Assembly: GCA_037447605.1 (NCBI GenBank)
Contig: CM074804.1
Location: forward strand, 8,017,297 to 8,081,296
Direction of reading: 5' to 3'
Origin: Zygnema circumcarinatum
Lineage: Eukaryota; Streptophyta; Zygnematophyceae; Zygnematales; Zygnemataceae
DNA: 64,000 bases
The position numbers and the translations under genes were made by a program. Shown piece after piece: positions 49,465 through 63,000 of the stretch (position 1 is the first letter of the stretch; the number at the start of each line of letters is the position of its first letter). The notes below the pieces were generated by a model. The model made no database searches. It had not been told where the DNA came from and was given only the letters and a program-made list of their open reading frames with translations.

Positions 49465-49770
49465 GGGAAAAAGGGAGCGAGGGAGAGAGGGAAAGGGGGA
49501 GAGGGAGAGTGAGGGAGGGGGTGAGAGAGTGAGGGAGAGAGAGATAGAGGGAGAAAGGGGGAAATGACATTGATAGAGGCATATTTCCATTTCACAGAAT
49601 GTGCTGAGAACAGAGGTAGAGGCTTGCTGGTTGCTTTTGAAACCCCTGCTTGGAACCTTCTCTTTGATAAACAACAGTTTGGAAAAGCTGAGGCCAAGAA
49701 GATAAGAAGACGATATTCAGCAGCTTCTGTACCGAGGGATGAGGAACTGCGATCCTAATGAGAGCTAGCA
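49465..49770. other. GA-rich spacer and MED22 3' flank
   Basis: GA-rich sequence to about 49562 continues from the end of the satellite. The rest, up to the MED22 stop codon, should be its 3' UTR. Nothing else is seen. Confidence 0.4.
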
Positions 49771-50840
49771 CTATCCGCCGGTCTGCTGAGGCCACGAAGA
49801 AGAGTCCCTGTCAGTTGAAGCATAGTAATGCGCTTCAAGCTCAGCCATGGCCACCGCCGCCTGCTCTCCGAGCTGCTCCAGGCTCCTCCCTACATCCTCC
49901 GTGTGTTCCTCGAACTTAGAGCTGCGCTCTGCAATGGCGGCGTTCAAAGAGGCGAAATCGGCAAAAACTGCGCTCTGCTTCAGTTCGGAGACTAGACGCA
50001 GAAGCGCCTCTCCTGCATTTACCTGCAGACAAAAGTATACATTTTCAAACGGGTGAGCCCTTAGATTAAAATCTGGGCCTGCGAGAGCGTTAAGATTAAA
50101 ATGACGGCCGACTTGGGCAGAGATTGAGACAATGCTTAGAATTAAAGGGATGGCTGGAGGTAGAAATTAAGTTTGAAAATGATTAGAATGATTAGGGGGT
50201 CAGTACGCTCGTAACGAAAAATTAGGGCACGCACCACTCTGGCAGCATGAACTTGGATTTGGAAAACTTCTTGAGCGTTCCTTACTGTGTCATTTACCTG
50301 TCATTTTCGGCAGCCCCCTCCAAAAAAAAAAAAAAAAAAAAAAATGAATGCCATCATCCGAACCTCGCTCTTGAGTGCCTTATTGACAAAAACCAAAACG
50401 TTCGCTGAGGGAGGAAAAGAACCTCTCGCATCAAAGACTAACCATTGCAAAGATCCATAACTTGCAGCCCTTCTCCTAAGAGCCCTAGAATCAGAACATT
50501 GCAGCTGCATCTCACTCCCAGTATCACCCAACCTCCGAATAACACAACTATCACAGCTCTACTTGTGGCTCATAAAAAACATCTTTTTCTTTCCTTCCGA
50601 AGGCTTCCGAAGAAAGCAAAGCTAGAGTTTGGCACGAAAGGATTAGCCTGCGAGTGCTGGTGCATTGCCTGCCTGCGCAGCCTTCATCATGTTCTTCACG
50701 TTGTCCACCATGGCGGCTATGTCCGCATCTGCTCTCTGCTGCATCGCTCTCTGCCTTTGAGCAGCGCCTGTCTGCGAGACGCCCATCCCCGCTACCACCG
50801 CCATGGCGCCGCCAGCTGGACCCGGCGCCTTGCTCATCAT
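49771..50840 (-). CDS. MED22: Mediator complex subunit 22
   Basis: Head-module subunit of Mediator, bridging transcription factors and RNA polymerase II. Three exons: 50840-50669, 50284-50235, 50022-49771, giving 157 residues. Matches to plant MED22 in order: QQRADADIAAMVDNVKNMM, VRNAQEVFQIQVHAARV, GEALLRLVSELKQSAVFADF, ASLNAAIAERSSKFEEHTED and LGEQAAVAMAELEAHYYAS. The start is the first of two adjacent ATG codons. Intron 1 has no GT donor that keeps phase. The frame is restored only by GC at 50668-50667 (CAGGCAG|GCAATG), a GC-AG intron. Without splicing, the frame stops 10 codons later. Intron 1 also carries a 22-base homopolymer of A (plus strand) near 50322-50344. Confidence 0.9.
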
Positions 50841-52240
50841 CTCTTTTGCCTGCAACAGCCTCCCTATTGCTCTGCCTGCATCGCAGACACTCCTCTGCAG
50901 ATCCCTCTCTCCCAAGCTATGCACATCACACGCTGCAAGATAACGATTTCACAACACTGACATATCTCTCATGTATTTTCGTTGAAGATTTGCAGGTGTT
51001 ATCTTTTAGGGTTTTGTAATGATAGCTCTTCTGGAGCAATGCAAGTTTGCAAATTCGCGTTTGCTGATCAGCCCTCGCCCTTGCCCTGAGGACTCGAAAA
51101 AAAACCCTACCGCGTGTCCCTGTGCGTTTCCATGCTGAACTCGGTACTTACTCATTTCTGAGTTGAACGGTCTATCACAGTTCTGTGCTGCCGCCAGTTC
51201 GGCCGGAGGCTGCGCTCCCTCGATAACGAACTAGTGTTCAAAATGTGAACTTATTTCATAATCACAACAAAAACAAAGGGCACTGCACAACGTGAGCTGC
51301 TTTTGCTTCCCTTTTGTTGCTGTGTTTTATAATTTCTGTTTTTGGAGAGATTCCTTGCGAGGGGTCTTGCAAACCACCACTCTTACCAGGCTGTCTCGTC
51401 ATAAGCATTTGAAAAAAAACAGCCCTCTTAGTTATGCAGAACTGCCTAGTGCTAAGATCCCCCTACACATCATGCCGCGAGCATCATTCCAACATTGAGA
51501 AAACACGTATATGACCACTTTGCCGACTTAACAGGACCAAAAAGTAAACAGGTGCGCAGACATAACATAACAGAGAACCCATTCCAAAACTCGGTAAAAC
51601 ACTTGGCCCACCCCAGCCTGTCCATAATGGCCCCTCCTAAGACCAGGAACCACGAGCACCAGCCGCAGTCCACCTACACTCTGCTAAGCGCATGTATGTA
51701 TGTATGTATGTATGTGTGCGTGCATGTATGCATGCCCTGCAGCAGGCCCCCATCGTAAGTCTTCAGTGGCCTCGCAGGCACCAGCCTCTCCCTCACTCCT
51801 CCCCCCAGCCCTCCCCACTTCTTCTACACAGGTGGCCATTCTAACTCATAAACCATCGTTAAGCTGTCAAAACAAGTACTTCCCAAGTGCCTCGCTCTTT
51901 CATTCATATTGATTTTTGACCCAAGTCGACCCGCTTCCACTGCAGGTCCAGCGCTTTCCAGGAATTCTCTCTTCACCCTCAAGCTACACCCCCACACTCT
52001 ATGCCGCCTCCAAATAGGACTGCCAAAGTAGTGAAGCCAACATTCGTCCAAAAGGACCTTCCACTTCCAGCCAACCATTTCCTTAGGTAGGATAATAGTC
52101 TTACAGGGATGTCCATGCGTCCATTCAGATCATTCGGATTTGTCTCTCATGTCAGCCTCTCCCTTCCAAGGCCCATGAACGACCGCCCCGTGCATTCCAA
52201 TGACAAAAAGCCCATCCCTTGTCTACGTATCATGGCTTTC
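50841..52240. promoter_or_regulatory. MED22 promoter and eIF3a 3' flank
   Basis: No gene supported. A short GTAT/GCAT microsatellite occupies 51691-51734. The part nearest 52241 should be the eIF3a 3' UTR. The rest is unremarkable A/T-rich sequence. Confidence 0.4.
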
Positions 52241-55200
52241 TCATGTGGGCCGTGATTTGGGCCTCCATTTCCCATCACTTGATGCCCCACCAGTGCTGGC
52301 AGGGGCCGGCCTCTCCGGTTCACGGGGGGGTTCACCGCGAGCAGGTCCACCCCCCCACCTATCGTCCACACGCCTAGGTCCACTCGTCCACTCTCGGCTA
52401 TCTCTGCCTGCAGTAGAACCACTCCAGCTTGGGCGATCAGCAGGGGGGCGGTCCGAGGGGCGATCAAAAGTAGGCCTCCTCGGGCCCTCATCCCTGGCAG
52501 AGAGAGGACCATCTCCTCGTTGAATTGACGGTCGTTGCCACCTGTCATCAGCCCCTCTTGGAGTCTCCTCGCGTTGTGCCTCCATAGGCGTCCTCCTAAA
52601 AGGCATAGATTTGTCACTTGCCTCTCTACGAGCTGGAGGAACAAACTTGTTATTTCCAGCAGCAGCAGCAGCAGGTCGCTCCGGTTCCGATATCCTTTCT
52701 CTCGCAGATTCTCTCTCTCCCCCGCGATCTTCAGTGCTGCGAGTCCAGCGTTCGGGCTCCCTTGCAGGCTCATCTCCCCTCCTTACCGATGGTACAAAGC
52801 GGGACGACCTTTCAGCCTCTGCGCGAAGGGCCTCCGCCTTCTCTTTACGCAGCTTCTCTTCCGCTTCTTGTTCACGTTGACGCTGCTTGGCAGCGATCTC
52901 GTCCAGCTTTCGCAGTCTCTCCTCTTCCTCCTTGCGCTTGCGTTCCTCCTCTGCAGACGAGAAATAAGTAATAGAAATAAGCAAATAAACCCAGGGGCAG
53001 TGTTGACTAAAGCCTTCCGTGCACAGTATGAACGTACAGGAGGATAAAACAGATGGGAAAACCAAGATGAGGAGACAGAAGAGAACTGAAGTTTTACCAA
53101 ACGAGGAGGCTGTATCAGACTTCTGATAACTAACACCAGAACAAAGCGGCCTGCCTTTAACTTTCACTGTGCCAATCACTTGTAAGGAGACACAGGACCC
53201 CGAGAGAGTTCTCTCAGCTATCCGATTGTAAATAAAGTCTTTATGAACCTGCGTATGCGTTCAAGCGTGCATCACTGTGAGAGAGGGGCAATGAAGTTAC
53301 CCTCTCGCTTTCGCGCCCTCTCCTCTTCAATCTGCTTCCGTACACGTGCCTCTTCCATCCGTTTGTAATACTCCATCTTTCGAAGTTGCAACCTTTCTGT
53401 CCGCTTCATCTCTCGAATCTCTGCCAGCTTCTCCTCCCTCTCGCGTTTCAGCCGCTCAAACTCCCCACGACGTCTTGAGATGACCTGCTCTTGGAACTCC
53501 TCCTGATGCACAGTGACGCAGCGACCACAACTCAGCGGAGGCACATCCCTAAAACTATTGTCACATGAAACAGAGCATTTCTAAACAGTTCCCAAAACTA
53601 ATCATTTCAAGATTTCAAGTTGCATCGTTAACCGTTGGTCTGCAAGCATGGCATCAATGGGATAGGAGTAAACTGGTTGTAGAACCTCAGGACGTACAGA
53701 TTCGTTTCTTGTGAACGCAATGAGAATCAAAGGTTGAAAGAACAAGCCATGTTTGTCACGAAGACATGGCCTTCACAAATAGTGGCGCACTAACCTTGTC
53801 TGCAAGCATGCGTGATAGGCGATGCTTCTCTTCAAGATCCAAAGCATGTTGCTGCTTGCTTTGTTCAAGCAAAATCTGCAAGAAAGAGACCACCGAAAAT
53901 AAGGAAATAAGGCAAAGGTTTATCATATACAAACCCGCTATAGATTGAAGAACAGGCCTCCTCCCAGAGATGCTCTTCACGAGACGTAGTCTAGAAATTG
54001 AGGTGATTCCACTACCATATATTTGCTCACTCTATAAAACATAAGCACTGTACTTACTTGTTGCTGTTGTTCGTGGTAAATACGGTCATCCACCAGCCTT
54101 TGTTGATACGCTGCATCAATCAGAGGCCTCTCCTCCTCTCGTTTGGCTCGCTCCAAATAGTCCATCTGTTTCGCGGTCTTTTGGAGCTTCCTCTCCATTT
54201 CCTGCTTTTCCTTGATTTGCTCCTCCAATGCAGCTTGCAGTAGAGACTGCTTGTCCAACTTGCCATCCTGTTTCATAAGAGGACATCCACTCCGCGACTC
54301 TGATGAGAGTCTTGAACCAAATGGTTATCAAATCTCATCGCTCTTTAACCCCTTCTCAGTTTGCTACTCTCCTTAATCCTCACCTCTCTCATCTCTGTTC
54401 CCCTTTCCACTCTGCTCCTTCCTCTCCCAAGTTCAGTAAACTGATAGCCAATCAGCACGACTCGCAACTCTTAAGGTACAGTAGAAAAGACATCGCCTGA
54501 ACATCTGAACAAACATGAAAATGACGAAGGCTGAAAGGTCAAAGAGAAGCAAGGTAAGTCTACAAGTGCTTGATTACCACTTCCACTTTCGGCTTCTTGC
54601 CCTTTTTGTTTGCCTCACGTTTCCGCTTCTCCTCCAGTAAAGCGAGTGCTTCTGCCAATTCTTTCTCTTCCAACTCCTTCCGGATGCGCTCCTCCAGGCG
54701 CCTTGCTTGCTCTGCTTGAAGCCTCTTAGCCTCAGCTTCCTCTGTGAGACGCTGCTGCTTCATCTTCTCAGTCTTCTCCTCTCGCTCCTGCATTACCATC
54801 AACCACAACGAAAAGAAATTGCCCAAAATAGCCCAATTCATAGCTAGCAGTGGTTACGTCTCTGAATGACCAAAATCAGTCTCTAACGTGATTTTTGTTT
54901 CTATTAGTGTGTATGGTAGACACTGGCCAAGCTCAAGGTCTTAGAGAGGGTCTGACGTGGCATTGAGCTTCACTGTACGTGCAACTGCCAATGGAAGAAT
55001 TTCCACACCTTCTCAATAATCTCTCGCTCCGCCTCCTCCTTACGCCGTTCAATAAGAATCTTCCGTGCCAGTAGTTTTTGGTGCTCTTTCTCCACTGCAA
55101 TCTGCAGCTCCTTGAAAGGCATTCGATTCTTTGCTGCCTTAGGTACTGGCGTAGGTGGATGAATAAGGCTGACAGCCTTGTTCAGGCGACGAGTCATGAC

Positions 55201-58200
55201 CACTAAGTGGTTTCGCACTTTTTCAGATTCCAGATCCTGCACATTGAATGATATAAGTCCTTTAGGCCGACAAGAATGGTAACGAATCAACACCTGGTCA
55301 GAAGCAGTGGTTGCTTCCAAGCAACTTGCTGTTCGAAGTTTGCTACACACACACCTCCACCAGTAATCAATAAGCAAAAGCAAAAACATAAACATACACA
55401 CTACAAAACCTTGTACTGTTAACGTCTATTCAAAACGTCTATTCTAGGACCGGGTCTTGGGCGCGAATCCAATAGCCATTCTGAAATAAAAAACATTCAA
55501 CTGCACGATTGAGAAACTCACTTACCTGGCTACCAAAGTGGACAGTGCCATGCTGATAGTCCAATTTCATCTGCACAAAGTTATACTTGACAGCATCCAC
55601 TACCAGCCTCTCCAGATAGTTCAACCCTCCAAAGGTGATCATCTGAGTAAGGCTGCGCAGCTTCATAGTGTCGTACACTTGAGATGCCTGCACCATCAAA
55701 CAAATGGAAGACATCAAATGGCAAAGCCAGATAACGACCATAGAAAAAGACGTATAGAGAACTGAATGTCTTGAGTAGGACACTAAAGAGTCGTTGACCC
55801 ACGATAAGGCAACCACAGAACTGCTGCAGAACAAAAAAAGTTTCACTCAAGCTAAGACAAACAGAAAGCTTTCTTTGTATACGTGGCAATAACTGACCCA
55901 CCTGCTGTAGGAGACGCAGAGAAGTAAGCTTCTCCAGTGCAGGTACATACTGCTCTAGTTGAACTTCCGGAATAGGGGAGGCGGAAGAAAGTTTATCGCT
56001 CAAACCAGCGAGCTTGCTCAGAAGGGGTTGGACCCTGGTTGCAAGATCAAGGGGGTGGAACTCTGTCTCCACCACGTTGTGAAGCTCCCTCACCTCAGGT
56101 GGGACATATGCCATGATACCCTTAGAAATCTGCATGCCCAAATCGCAACAGGATTCAGAAGAAACTCGATAGCCTTCTCAAAGTTCAATGACAAACGGTA
56201 GAATGGTAATTTAAAGTCAGCATTTCCACGGACATTGGCAAAGGTGCAAGAATCCCACAAGAAAGGGGTAGTAAAAACAAACGAGGTATTACTAGAGAAA
56301 CTGTCGCCCTAGAGATTCTATCGCCCTCAAGTTCAGGCTCAATCTCAGACCAAATAAAGAAAATGGACTACCTTGAACATAATGCAACAGACAAGGAGTA
56401 TGCAAGAGGCAGATACACTACTTCAGATAGTTGTAGGTGGACACTTACCAGCTCCTGTAAGAGCGCAGACCTTGACAGCTGTATCAACCACCAAAAAAAA
56501 AACAAAATTGTTATGTGAGTTTCAAATACAAGCAAAGGGCAAAGTCATTGCAAACCTATGGTCAATCCAAAGGGGCAAATTGACAAACAGCAAACTGTAT
56601 GAGAAAACAAACAAAAATTACTGAAATATATAGTCATACATCACCGACTATATGTCGGCTGTTTGCTCACCAGTTCCCGGCTATCCCTCTTCGGATCCAG
56701 TGTGAAACCCAGTAAGTTTGCCATTCGTATGTTGCGATCCTTCTCCATTTCAAGCTCAAAGTGATGCGCACCATATTTGTGGTCATACGGGGCAACCGAC
56801 ATAGTAGCTAAAATGACAGACGAGGCCATCAGCTGCAAGTCTTTCTCCTTGAGATTCTTGTTGTAACTCTTCTGCAGGTTGTAAAGCTTGTACCACGCGT
56901 ATGCATGGTAAAGATGACTCTCAGACATCCAAAAAATCTTCGTGAGTTTCGCATAGTAAATTGCCATCATTTGCGGCTTAGGAGACTTCTTGACTAGCGT
57001 CATGAGGCCATGAATATCTTCTATGGAACGGAAGGCCTCCTGGAAGTATCAAGCAACGAAAGCAACATGTCAGCATGGTCGACATTCAAAGGAAGTAATA
57101 AAATGGAAGGAAAAGTTATGTTCATGACCTCGAATCCTTTTATTACCAACTAGATAATTCTCATGTACAATCAAAATGACGGCCAATGTGAAAAATTTCA
57201 TAGAGCAAACAAATATGCGTTTGACGAAAATATTTCAAGCAGACTTAAAGAGGAATCAGCGATTCAAAACACAGGAGACACAAACAACAAATCCAACAAT
57301 AAGGTGATCCGCAATCTTGTGCAGAGTGAGCTTGACAGTGGTCTGCAATTTTCAAGGAAGATGGATATAGAATTAGCTTCCAAGTACTGTGTTTTTTGTT
57401 TTTGTTTCGCGAGAACACCTTTAAGCTGGCAGTCAATTAAAGAAATTTTCCAGAGGCCACAGCTGGACTCAAAGGAAGCTCCCGTCGAAGGGCAAGACGG
57501 CTGGTTTACCTGCCATAACTCCAATTCCGTTGCTACCTTCAGCTGTTCAAACCTTGTCTCCAAGTAAAGTTGTAAGCTTTCTGGCTGAGAAAGGTCCGGC
57601 CTGTCGCGTTGATCCCTGTATTTGTTCAAGTTTGCCAAATGATTCCGAAGGATCTCACAAAGGCGGCGAAATTCTGTTGTTCGCTTGTACTGCAAGCAGA
57701 ACTGAAATGCTCGATGTGCAGTCATCTGCACAAGGTAAAAGACTTGAAATGACGACATCGAACACCGAACAGGCGAAACAAACTAAATCTTCTCATCACT
57801 CCACAGGTTCGTAAGGCTTTGAGGGGGGGCTGAGACTTTTGCATTGCTATTTTGAAAAGACCTCAAGGTAGGCGAGCTTCAGAATGTGTCCAGCTGTAAC
57901 TGTCCTTGGAAAAAAGGCACATGCTGCAGAAAGTGCTAATTTTTCCAAATTCAAGTTCAGGACTGGGCAAGAATAAAAAAATGGCAAGAAACGTTCCTTG
58001 AACATCATCTCACATGAATACATGTGGGCGGAACCAAATACTCTATCCCAATCTAAAGTAAAAAGCCAGATAACAAAAACTGCCTAGAAGGGAAGAAGTC
58101 GTGTACAAAAACCGTTTTGCAGATTCCAATAAAAAGAAACTCCAAAGCAAAATTGAGACAAAAAAGGCTTCACTTACAGCGTAGAGCGTCTCCAGCTTCG

Positions 58201-59160
58201 AGTTGTTTCTAAGAATTTCCAAAACTGTCCTGTAAGTCTCCCATAAAAACTTAAACCAGGGAGTAACCAGCTCTCGATCTGCACGATCTTTCCCCTTTTC
58301 GCCACTCACAAAGCTCAGCATCAAATCCTCCGGCGTTTTGTCCTCTTCTAAATCCTTCACATCCAGCGACGTCACCTCAGCCGCTGCTTGTGCCTGAGCT
58401 TCCTCCGCCTTCTCTGTGGACAGCTTCATGAAGTGCTTAATGACCTCTTCTAAGGAACTAACATTCACTTGTTGGCAGACTATCCTGTATTGGATCAGAC
58501 CATCCTTTGCAAAACGGCCTTTGCGCATGTCGACGCATAGTTCCACATACTTGAACATGATCTTCTCCAACGTTTTCTGCCATGTTCGATATCGTTTGGA
58601 GGTGATAAGGTCGTGAAGAGCCTGCAGGGCCGCCTGCTTCTGGCCGACATTCATCAACTCTGCAACGAGACAGCAGACGAAGACGTTACCAAATTGTATT
58701 GAAGAAATATACGTTTACCACAACCTACAAACCTTGAACGACTCCAAACCGAACATGAAATTCACCATTTACATGTTCCACTTGCAGCCGACCTTGCAAG
58801 AATCATGGCCAACTGCACACAAAAGTGTCTGCGTCGCTTTAAGGAGAAAACAGGCGTCCCAAAGCTCGCACTTCAGCATGCAACCTGTCGACCATGAACG
58901 CAAGAGTTTCCAATTCTCTGTCACAGCCATGAAGGCCCGTCCAGGACTCTCTCAAATAAAACAATCCCATTCTAATATCACAGATTCCACCACTCTCTCC
59001 CTCCTTGCGACGTGGCCGAACCGCCAGAAGCAGAATTCGCACACTCATCATCCAAAATCCAAAATTCCCCTCTTCCCCCTTGCGCCGCCATAGCCACCAC
59101 TCTCTCCTCCTCACCTTCCGCACGCTTGAGCGCATTCTCGGGCTTCGCAAAGGTTGCCAT
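52241..59160 (-). CDS. TIF3A1: Eukaryotic translation initiation factor 3 subunit A (eIF3a)
   Basis: Scaffold of the eIF3 complex that loads mRNA and initiator tRNA on the 40S ribosome. Thirteen exons: 59160-59115, 58659-58178, 57725-57510, 57039-56671, 56478-56449, 56129-55902, 55687-55526, 55236-55009, 54787-54578, 54267-54058, 53875-53795, 53502-53301, 52950-52241, giving 1057 residues in continuous phase. It opens [60 protein letters not shown] and the PCI region ([12 protein letters not shown]...[15 protein letters not shown]) follow. A long charged helical part comes next ([40 protein letters not shown]). The C-terminal 150 or so residues are Arg/Pro/Gly/Trp-rich ([20 protein letters not shown]), like other plant eIF3a tails. 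Exon 5 is only 30 nt. The stop at 52241 fits a GKWRPK ending. Confidence 0.96.
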
Positions 59161-60059
59161 GGCTGCCCCCGCTGCGCGCCGCCCTGGCCGCTCCTTGCGG
59201 AGAGGGAAAGAGGGCGACGAGAGAGAGAGCGCGCCGGCGAGTTCCAAAACCCTAACCCCTCCGACGCGGCCCGGGAACCGGCCAAGCCGCAAGCTGCAGC
59301 GCTGCCATCAAAGCATATGGGGCTCCATGCGGTGTCGCTGTTGCCAATTCCGGTGGCGAATCAGGGCAGTCTCTTCGAGCCCAGAAAGGGCCCAAACTCC
59401 GTTTTTTTCTTTCTTATTTTGTGCGCTAAAATAAAAACTTAACTCTTAACAGCGATCACGGTACGGCTCGAATTCTTTTTTGATTTCGTCATCAAACATC
59501 AACAAGAAAAGCCTTGATGCGAGCTGACGACTGTACGGAGTATGTTTAGTACCAAGCACTATGCATGGCTGACCGCTGACATGGAAAGGGCACACAGGGT
59601 GACGTCATTCCAGCTTGCGATCGAGAAATGTTTTTTCTGAACCAGTTGGCGGTGCAAACCGGTCTTGGGCAGCGAATCAACAAATCCAGTGACGTCATAG
59701 TTTTGTAGGTGAGTGGCAAACTTGACCCCCTAATCCCCTATAAGAAAATGACGTCATCAAGCTGGCCACTTCTGATGGGTTTCAGACGCAAAAGCTGCGA
59801 AACGACAGTTGAACGGCCAGTCGAACTGTCACAAAAACTGTCATAGAACCGGTTGCATAGAATCTAACGGAAGGGCGTTGCTGCCACAATAGAGTATTTT
59901 CCGACCAATGAAAAATTGGCACGTGTGCACCTAGTACACGCGGCAAATATTTAGTGGTGGATGCTTTGCCATATTGAGGGGGCATTTCCAGTGCTGAGGA
60001 ACCCCCTGCTGAGTTCCTGCATGAAAGGAGAGCTCCTCCAGAAGGAGAGGCTGGCAGCC
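59161..60059. promoter_or_regulatory. Divergent promoter between eIF3a and the RRM/RS gene, with three CRE palindromes
   Basis: Head-to-head spacer of 0.9 kb. Perfect TGACGTCA at 59600-59607, 59690-59697 and 59749-59756, and CACGTG at 59920-59925. These are core sites of plant bZIP (TGA/CREB-like) factors. GA/GC-rich 5' UTR-like sequence lies next to the eIF3a start. No coding signal. Confidence 0.65.
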
Positions 60060-63000
60060 ATGGCGGACCCGGACGACCCCTGCGCCGTTTACGTGGGAGG
60101 CCTCTCCTTCAGCACCGACGATGAAAGCCTTCGGAAGGAATTCTCCGACATGGGTGAAATTGCTTCCACAAAGGTGCGGCCTTTATTGAACTCTCAAAGG
60201 TGCACCCCTGTCCCTATTGTTTGTGGATCTTGATTTGATGATGAGGTGATAGCATGAAGACAGCAGAGCCTGGTTTGAGCCTGGATTTAGGGCCGGAGAT
60301 GAGGCTGGGTGAAGAATGCGCAAGCGCATTGGAATGAATGTGCCTCTGCTGAATGGGTCCAGGGTATCCTGCAAGGGTTTGCAGGGAGGGCCTAGAAGCA
60401 TAAATATTGAAGAAGAAGGGAACTTACTGGCTGCGTTTCAAGGCAGGCATACAGATTTGTGAGCCGGCGGAGAGGCCATATTTGGCAGCTCAGTGAGAAC
60501 CGGTGCAAGATGTTGCAGGGAATGCTCTTGATAATGTCAAGCAAGGCGGCAAATCATTCGTAAATTAAGAGAGATTCAATTATTTCGTAATCATCTGGAT
60601 CGTCTTCGTGTCTTTTTCTTTTCCTGGGAGATTATTCCGTCCTTCAAATGGACATACTTCTTATTCTGAGAAGGCGTATCGTCCTTGCTATGGCAAACTT
60701 GGCGATATGGACATACTTTGAACAATTTTTGGACATACATTGAGCAATTTTGGGACATATTTTGAATATATCTTGATCAGAGAGCGTTGTTGAGAAAGGT
60801 TTCATGGTTCCTGAGCTCATTTGCTACGGTTTGAAAGAAATGACGTCTCTGCTACACATTGTTTCCCCTTTCATATTCATGAGGTCAGTCCGTGATCATC
60901 CACGCTACCGTGGGGCTGACACGGTTTACTTCACTATTCAGTTTCTTGTTGATTTGTTAGCACTCGTGAACAGTTTGCACCACTTGAATAGGCACGCGAA
61001 CTGCTCCCCCTTCCCCATCCCTCTCCTCTTTCCCCTTTCCCTCTCTCCCTTCTCCGGTTATAGAGAGCCCACGCTGCGAAAAGAAAGGCAATGGGCAGTA
61101 CACATTAGCGTCTCTCTATGCATGTCCAACGGCATTGTGTATTTGTATTTTTGCTCTAGTTATCGAGTGGTGTATTCTCTGCATAGCTTTGTGATAATTC
61201 AGCGTTCATTTTTTGTCCGTCTTTGCAATTGTTCAATGCAGGTCATATATGATAGAGATACTCGTCAACCGCGCGGCTTCGGGTTTGTCGTGTTCACAAG
61301 TCCCCGGGCAGCACAAAATGCAATTCGAAAAATGGATGGCCAGGTGATTCAGTCCTGCTTAGAACTTTTCTGCACAAATCACTTTATGGAAAGTCCTCAC
61401 ATGCCTTTTTTGGAAGCGTGTGTTGAGTAATTGATAAGTGAGTCTCAGTCCTTAATGCAAAGGTACGGAATTCTGCTCTGCAGGTCATTGATGGTAGGCA
61501 GATTCGGGTGAGCGAGGTGAGAAAGAAAGAAGATCGTGCTTATGTTCGAGATGCTTTCAGAGGGGGGAACAGAGATCGGGACCGCGATCGCGATCGTGAT
61601 CGAGATCGGTAAGCTTCTTTGGATGTTTATGTATTCGAGAAAAGCTCGACAATATTAGTTTTTGTAAGCAGTTTATCAATGTACGAGTCAATATACTGGG
61701 GAATCCCCTTTTGCTGTGTTCTTATTTTGTCCAGTTTGTCCTCCTCTACTCTCCCTCTCCCTTGTGAGGTAAACCTTTCTCAGTTTCGGACTGAGTCAGA
61801 TTATTGTTAAGTGATCAGTTCGACATGTGAATTACTTTGCTGCAGCTTTAATAGACGGTCACCTGGACCAATGAGAGGCCGAGCTCGTTCTCCTTCTGAT
61901 TACAGACGGAGCCATTCCCCTCGTGAGTCCGTACAACTCCTTCATTGTTCTTATCTGTTAATGTGAAGCCTTCCTCTCCATATTACAGCTGGTATTGGGA
62001 CTTTGTTCAACTCTGCATTCCAATGTTACCGGCTCATTTGCCGAACATGAGATATTTTGTTTTGTTGTGCAAGGCAGGTCGAAGTCCACGGCCCTCTTCC
62101 CCAGGCAGAAAGCCGAGTCATACTCCTCTCTCACGTTCTCCAGAGAGTCCTGCAAGGTATTGAAGAGAGTGAGTGAAGTTTTAGATTTGGAATGAAGATT
62201 TACTTTTAGCTTGCACTTTATCTGCATCGTTAGTTAGTGCTATGTTCCGGGTCGCTATTTTAACTTATGGGTTCGGTCAAAATGTGGCAAAGGAAGGTGG
62301 GAGGGAGTTGGTGGGAGTGAGGGAGGGTGAGGGTGTGGGTGGTTGAGGGAAAATTCTTGTTAGCATTCGTTGTTGCTGCTTGTATCATCTTATGTGACTA
62401 GCTAGTGGTTGAGGTTAATGATTGATGGTTGACTTGCAGGAAAGGGCAAGATCAGAAGCAAGATGGGGAGCAGGATGCGGGTGTCAATCCTCTAGATGGT
62501 GACGTCAGAGCTGAAAAGATGGCTACAGACGATCGAATAGCTGAACCAGAACGGGTGAGATCAAACCTCACAGTTTTTATTTGGAATAAGACTAGCTAGT
62601 TTTTCTCTTTTTTGGCAAGGTTAAGCAGTGCTTATGTTGAAGGAAGTGCAAATTGGGTCTCTTGGTTATGGGCTACAAATGCTTCAACTGTTGAATCCCC
62701 TTCTTGATTGAGCTCGGTGCTTGGCTGACTGTTTGACAAGAAGCAAGAATGCTCTGTGAATTTGTTTATAGAGGGGCCATAGTTAACTGTTTGCATCATC
62801 TTCACCATGTTTCATGCCTTAGCTTCATTCTTTACTTCAAATCTAAACTTAGCTTTTCTGAGGAATCAGGTGGGCCGCGAATATGATGATCTCCAGTCTG
62901 AGGTCGACCGGTTAACAGCAAAACGCAATGAATTGAATGAAAAGGTGAGATTCCGTCTCCATAGCATGAAGACGCAAATCTCAAAAGTACTTGCCTTGAA

